From NCBI RefSeq assembly GCF_002385225.1, contig NZ_DGDC01000028.1:1-25029 (forward strand): 25,029 nt of DNA, read 5' to 3'. The stretch is from Psychrobacter sp. UBA3962. Its GTDB lineage: Bacteria > Pseudomonadota > Gammaproteobacteria > Pseudomonadales > Moraxellaceae. Shown here one piece after another: positions 22,107 through 25,029 of the stretch; positions within the stretch are counted from its first letter, which is position 1, and each line of letters opens with the position of its first letter. The position numbers were made by a program, and so were the translations under genes. A model generated the notes under the pieces. The model was not told the origin of the DNA. It worked only from the letters and a program-made list of their open reading frames with translations, and did not search any database.

Positions 22107-22982
22107 ATGAATTACAAACACGCCTATCACGCCGGTAATTTCGCCGACGTTGCAAAACACATTTTACTGGTTCAACTGCTTAATCAAATGAGCACTAAGG
22201 GCAAACCTTATTACGCGTTAGACGCTTATGGCGGACGCGGTCTTTACTCATTAAGCAGTGAGGAGGCTCGCAAGACGGGCGAGGCCAAAGCAGGTGTGCA
22301 AAAGATTTTAGACGCGGATATCTCTGAAGCGCCTGATGCTGTGCGTCAGTATGTTGAGGATATTAAACAGGCGCGTCAAACTTATGACAGACACGTTTAT
22401 CCCGGCTCTCCTTGGTGGATTGCCAATCATGTTCAACAAAACCCTGAAATTGAAATAAGAGCCGAAGCCTTCGAGTTTAAAAACGCTGAATACGATGCGC
22501 TGAACTATCAGCTTTACCAATTGCCTATTGGCATTCATAACCGTGATGCTTTTGAAGGTATTCCTGCGGTTATTCCCCCAGTAGAGCGTCGTGGTGTTAT
22601 TTTAATTGACCCGCCTTACGAGCAGGAGCATAAAGACTTTACTCGTTTGGTCGAGTTGTTGGTTGCGACGATGACCAAATGGCCACAAGGGGTTTATGCC
22701 CTTTGGTTCCCGATTAAAAATATTGAAGCCGTCGAACTTTTTTATAAGAAAATGAAGCGTACAGGGATTCGTAAGCAGCTGTTATGTGAGCTTAATATCT
22801 ACCCTAATGATGTTGCGGTAGGTCTGAATGGAACAGGTATGCTTATTATTAATCCCCCTTGGAAATTTGATCAGCATGCTCGTGAAATTCTAAATTTCAT
22901 TCAGCCTTTAATGCGTCCAGAAGATGCTCCTGAATTACCTAAGAGCCAAGCAGTAAGTGTACGCTGGCTAGTAGGCGAGTAA
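22107..22982 (+). CDS. rlmJ: 23S rRNA (adenine(2030)-N6)-methyltransferase RlmJ
   Basis: RlmJ methylates N6 of A2030 in 23S rRNA using S-adenosylmethionine. The 291-residue product starts with the family signature MNYKHAYHAGNFADVAKH. It has ALDAYGGRGLY (37-47) in the SAM-binding region, the YPGSPWW block (98-104) and the N6-adenine catalytic motif DPPYE (168-172). WFPIKN further on is also conserved. Length is close to the 280-residue E. coli protein. There is no good Shine-Dalgarno match, but the N-terminus aligns exactly with the family, so the start is secure. It is the first of three plus-strand genes (rlmJ, pssA, menA-like); the next begins 90 bases on. Confidence 0.96.
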   Translation: MNYKHAYHAGNFADVAKHILLVQLLNQMSTKGKPYYALDAYGGRGLYSLSSEEARKTGEAKAGVQKILDADISEAPDAVRQYVEDIKQARQTYDRHVYPGSPWWIANHVQQNPEIEIRAEAFEFKNAEYDALNYQLYQLPIGIHNRDAFEGIPAVIPPVERRGVILIDPPYEQEHKDFTRLVELLVATMTKWPQGVYALWFPIKNIEAVELFYKKMKRTGIRKQLLCELNIYPNDVAVGLNGTGMLIINPPWKFDQHAREILNFIQPLMRPEDAPELPKSQAVSVRWLVGE

Positions 22983-23072
22983 CGATTTACCAGGCTACTT
23001 GGTATTAAGCAATTCATGTTTAGGTTGTTTATTAACTAAGTGGCTTGGCTTTTGATCAATAAAGGATTTAGT

Positions 23073-23939
23073 ATGAAGCCCACACATCAATCGAGTTCAG
23101 AAGCTGTCAGATCAGAGGCAGCACAGCCTGATATATCTACTTCTACACGCCCTACTGATTCGGGTATAGAAGGTTTAGATGCCTTAACATTTGAAGTTGT
23201 TGAGCACGAAGTTGCTGATGGTAAACCTGTGGTCAGTCGCGGAGTTTATTTGGCTCCTAACTTGATTACCACACTTTCTTTACTGTCTGGATTTTTCTCA
23301 ATCCTATCGAGTACTCAAGGCGAGTTTTATAAAGCTTCATTGGCGATATTTTTGTCGGCTATTTTGGATGGGGCCGATGGGCGTGTTGCTCGCATGCTGA
23401 ATGCACAAAGTCCTTTTGGCGAGCAGTATGACTCTTTGGCAGATCTGCTGGCCTTTGGGGTAGCTCCTGCTATATTAATTTATAGTTTTGCATTACAGCC
23501 TTTGGGTAGAGTAGGTATTGGCTGTGCCTTCATATTTACGGCTTGTGCGGCGTTCCGTTTGGCTCGATTTAATGTGCAGATTGGTGAAGTAGATAAGAAA
23601 TACTTTGTCGGCTTAGCCAGTCCATTAGCGGCTATTTTAGTGACCAGCTCTGTCATGGTCGCTATCGATCACAACCAATGGATAGGCCAGTACGCTGGTC
23701 TAGTTATGGTTATCGCTGCTATTTGGGTCGTTATCTGCGGCTTATTAATGGTCAGTAATATTAAATACTATAGCTTTAAAGAGTTTGATAAAAAGAAAGT
23801 CCCTTTTGTCGCCCTTATTATTGGTGTATTGGTTATGGCCATTGTGCTTTACGATATTCCAGTGGGTATTTTGGCGATAGGGATTATTTATGCTTTGTCA
23901 GGTATATTTACTACCATCAAATCTAAAGTGAGTCATTAA
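23073..23939 (+). CDS. pssA: CDP-diacylglycerol--serine O-phosphatidyltransferase
   Basis: PssA joins CDP-diacylglycerol and serine to give phosphatidylserine, precursor of phosphatidylethanolamine, at the inner membrane. This 288-residue protein belongs to the CDP-alcohol phosphatidyltransferase family. The catalytic signature D-G-x2-A-R-x8-G-x3-D-x3-D runs from D102 to D124, embedded in about seven hydrophobic segments (from residue 60 on). An extra D99 lies just before it. The YLAPNLITTLSLLSGFFSI lead-in is typical of PssA. The first 55 residues are a polar, probably disordered extension. The ATG at 23073 is chosen because AAAGGA (23061-23066) precedes it by six bases; an in-frame GTG at 23040 lacks such a site. 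It differs from the unrelated phospholipase-D-type PssA of E. coli. It lies 28 bases before the menA-like gene. Confidence 0.93.
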   Translation: MKPTHQSSSEAVRSEAAQPDISTSTRPTDSGIEGLDALTFEVVEHEVADGKPVVSRGVYLAPNLITTLSLLSGFFSILSSTQGEFYKASLAIFLSAILDGADGRVARMLNAQSPFGEQYDSLADLLAFGVAPAILIYSFALQPLGRVGIGCAFIFTACAAFRLARFNVQIGEVDKKYFVGLASPLAAILVTSSVMVAIDHNQWIGQYAGLVMVIAAIWVVICGLLMVSNIKYYSFKEFDKKKVPFVALIIGVLVMAIVLYDIPVGILAIGIIYALSGIFTTIKSKVSH

Positions 23940-23967
23940 TAGTATTTATAACCTACTGCACTAATTT

Positions 23968-24960
23968 ATGAATAAACCTCCCGCTTCTTCCTCTGCAAGA
24001 GCTTTATTACAAGCTACTCGTCCTAGAACCTTCCTTTTAGCCATTGCTAGCATTATCTGCGGCAATGGCTTAGCTTTATCACAACTTGCTTCATCTACTT
24101 CCATTAGTGGACAGAACCTTGTGGTGTTTGCTCTTACCTTATGGGTAGCGTTGGCGTTACAGATTTTGTCTAATCTGGCCAATGATTATGGAGATGGGGT
24201 TAAGGGAACAGATAGTTTTAGAGATGCTAATAGTCCAGAACGTATGACAGCACAAGGATTATTGCAGCCGAGTCAGTTCAAACGTCTAATATTTGGATGG
24301 GCATTAATCACCTTTGTTTCAGGGGTAGCCTTAATAGCGATTGGCTTTGATAATCTACGCGACTTTTTAGTCTTTTTAGGTTTCGGAATATTGGCTATTA
24401 TTGCCGCTATGGCTTATACCATGGGCAAACGACCATATGGTTATCGCGCTATGGGTGAGGTCGCTGTTCTTATATTTTTTGGTTGGCTTGCTGTACTGGG
24501 TAGTGCCTATTTGCAAACCGGTCAGTTTCAATCCAGTCATTTGTTGCCAGCAACTGGATGTGGTGGATTGGCAGCCTGCGTCTTATTTGTCAATAATATG
24601 CGAGATATTTATAGTGATAAGGAAGCAGGAAAAATAACCCTTGCTGTGTTGCTAGGCAGCAAAAGGATGAGGATGGGTTATGCACTATTAATGCTCTTAT
24701 CTATCCTATGCTATTTGCTATACGGTGTTGTCTATAACTCTTATAGCTTGTTATGGTTATTGGCCCTGCCTTTAATAGTTAAACACTTAGCATTTATCTA
24801 TTCTGCAAAGCCAATAGAGACTCCTGGTTTCAGTACGGTTACTGAGAATAGTAGGGTGGATACCGTCTTGATAGGTAGCCAATTAAAAGTAATCGTTAAG
24901 TTGACACTTATTATTAACCTGTTATTCGTGCTTGGTATTGGTCTCAGTCATCTGTTTTAA
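23968..24960 (+). CDS. menA: 1,4-dihydroxy-2-naphthoate polyprenyltransferase (MenA)-like UbiA-family protein
   Basis: MenA attaches a polyprenyl chain to dihydroxynaphthoate in menaquinone synthesis. This 330-residue membrane protein has about eight or nine helices and the two Asp-rich motifs of the UbiA superfamily. The first is NLANDYGDGVKGTD (69-82) and the second NNMRDIYSDKEAGK (209-222), which bind Mg2+ and prenyl diphosphate. PERMTAQGLL after motif 1 and YTMGKRPYGYRAMGE (150-164) favour MenA over UbiA, CyoE or other family members. No ribosome binding site stands out before the ATG, which is 28 bases after pssA, so it is probably read from the same transcript. No other menaquinone gene is in this window. 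Prenylation of some other aromatic acceptor cannot be excluded. Confidence 0.88.
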   Translation: MNKPPASSSARALLQATRPRTFLLAIASIICGNGLALSQLASSTSISGQNLVVFALTLWVALALQILSNLANDYGDGVKGTDSFRDANSPERMTAQGLLQPSQFKRLIFGWALITFVSGVALIAIGFDNLRDFLVFLGFGILAIIAAMAYTMGKRPYGYRAMGEVAVLIFFGWLAVLGSAYLQTGQFQSSHLLPATGCGGLAACVLFVNNMRDIYSDKEAGKITLAVLLGSKRMRMGYALLMLLSILCYLLYGVVYNSYSLLWLLALPLIVKHLAFIYSAKPIETPGFSTVTENSRVDTVLIGSQLKVIVKLTLIINLLFVLGIGLSHLF

Positions 24961-25002
24961 AATGAAGGTCTTAAAATAAATTCAAAAAAATACAAAAGGC
25001 GG

Positions 25003-25029
25003 TTGACAGAAAAAATAAAGGGTCTATAA
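25003..25029 (+). promoter_or_regulatory. Strong consensus promoter, cut by the window end (stable-RNA type)
   Basis: A perfect -35 TTGACA (25003-25008) is followed after 16 bases by TATAA (25025-25029), with the last base of the -10 lost at the window edge. The 16-base spacer and the A-rich stretch upstream (about 24971-24997), resembling an UP element, are typical of rRNA or tRNA promoters. What it drives lies outside the window. Confidence 0.7.

Noticed and set aside
22989..23005. TACCA-N7-TGGTA repeat after rlmJ as a terminator
   Set aside because: A five-base stem with no T-run is too weak to separate rlmJ from pssA.
23040..23072. GTG start extending pssA by 11 residues
   Set aside because: No ribosome binding site precedes it, whereas AAAGGA stands before the ATG at 23073.

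Overview
This window looks like a chromosomal housekeeping segment from a moderately AT-rich gammaproteobacterium. Moraxellaceae, most likely Psychrobacter, fits best. That is an inference from the protein sequences, the three-gene (split) transhydrogenase, the wrbA-DUF2069 pair and the absence of enteric-style gene order. I see 23 protein genes. I see no tRNA or rRNA body, transposase, CRISPR array, phage gene or recognisable defence locus.

Layout from left to right. A minus-strand pair comes first: an HI0933/YhiN-type flavoprotein, then a small orphan membrane-anchored protein ending at a terminator. Next are plus-strand acs (acetyl-CoA synthetase) and a renalase-like FAD oxidoreductase, converging on minus-strand ribF. 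A GNAT N-acetyltransferase (+) converges on a YihY/BrkB membrane protein (-). wrbA and a DUF2069 membrane protein form a tight plus-strand pair that converges on a secreted DUF3108 protein (-). The minus-strand pntA1-pntA2-pntB operon follows, divergent from yaaA (+), which converges on groES-groEL (-). A thioesterase-fold protein and a stand-alone iscX (both +) converge on dapE, which lies behind a 2-oxoglutarate/Fe(II) oxygenase (both -). rlmJ, pssA and a menA-type prenyltransferase (all +) close the window. The last 27 bases are a strong consensus promoter cut by the window edge, of the kind that drives stable RNA operons.

Functional themes. There is redox and cofactor supply (pntAB, ribF, wrbA, two FAD proteins, menA) and acetate activation (acs). 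Protein folding and stress are represented by groESL and yaaA, and Fe-S assembly tuning by iscX. Lysine and peptidoglycan precursor synthesis is represented by dapE, 23S rRNA modification by rlmJ, and phospholipid synthesis by pssA. These are mostly separate transcription units packed back to back. Each of the five convergent junctions carries an inverted repeat, and four are near-perfect two-way terminators.

I did not find a convincing undescribed multi-gene system. The most interesting unexplained signals are non-coding. They are a long hairpin between groES and groEL, another between pntA1 and pntA2, and an inverted repeat enclosing the iscX promoter. Operator-like repeats also occur at the yihY, acs and oxygenase/rlmJ upstream regions. 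Worth checking at gene level are a menA homologue in a group usually described as ubiquinone-based, an iscX away from any isc operon, and a 2OG oxygenase with a long N-terminal extension.
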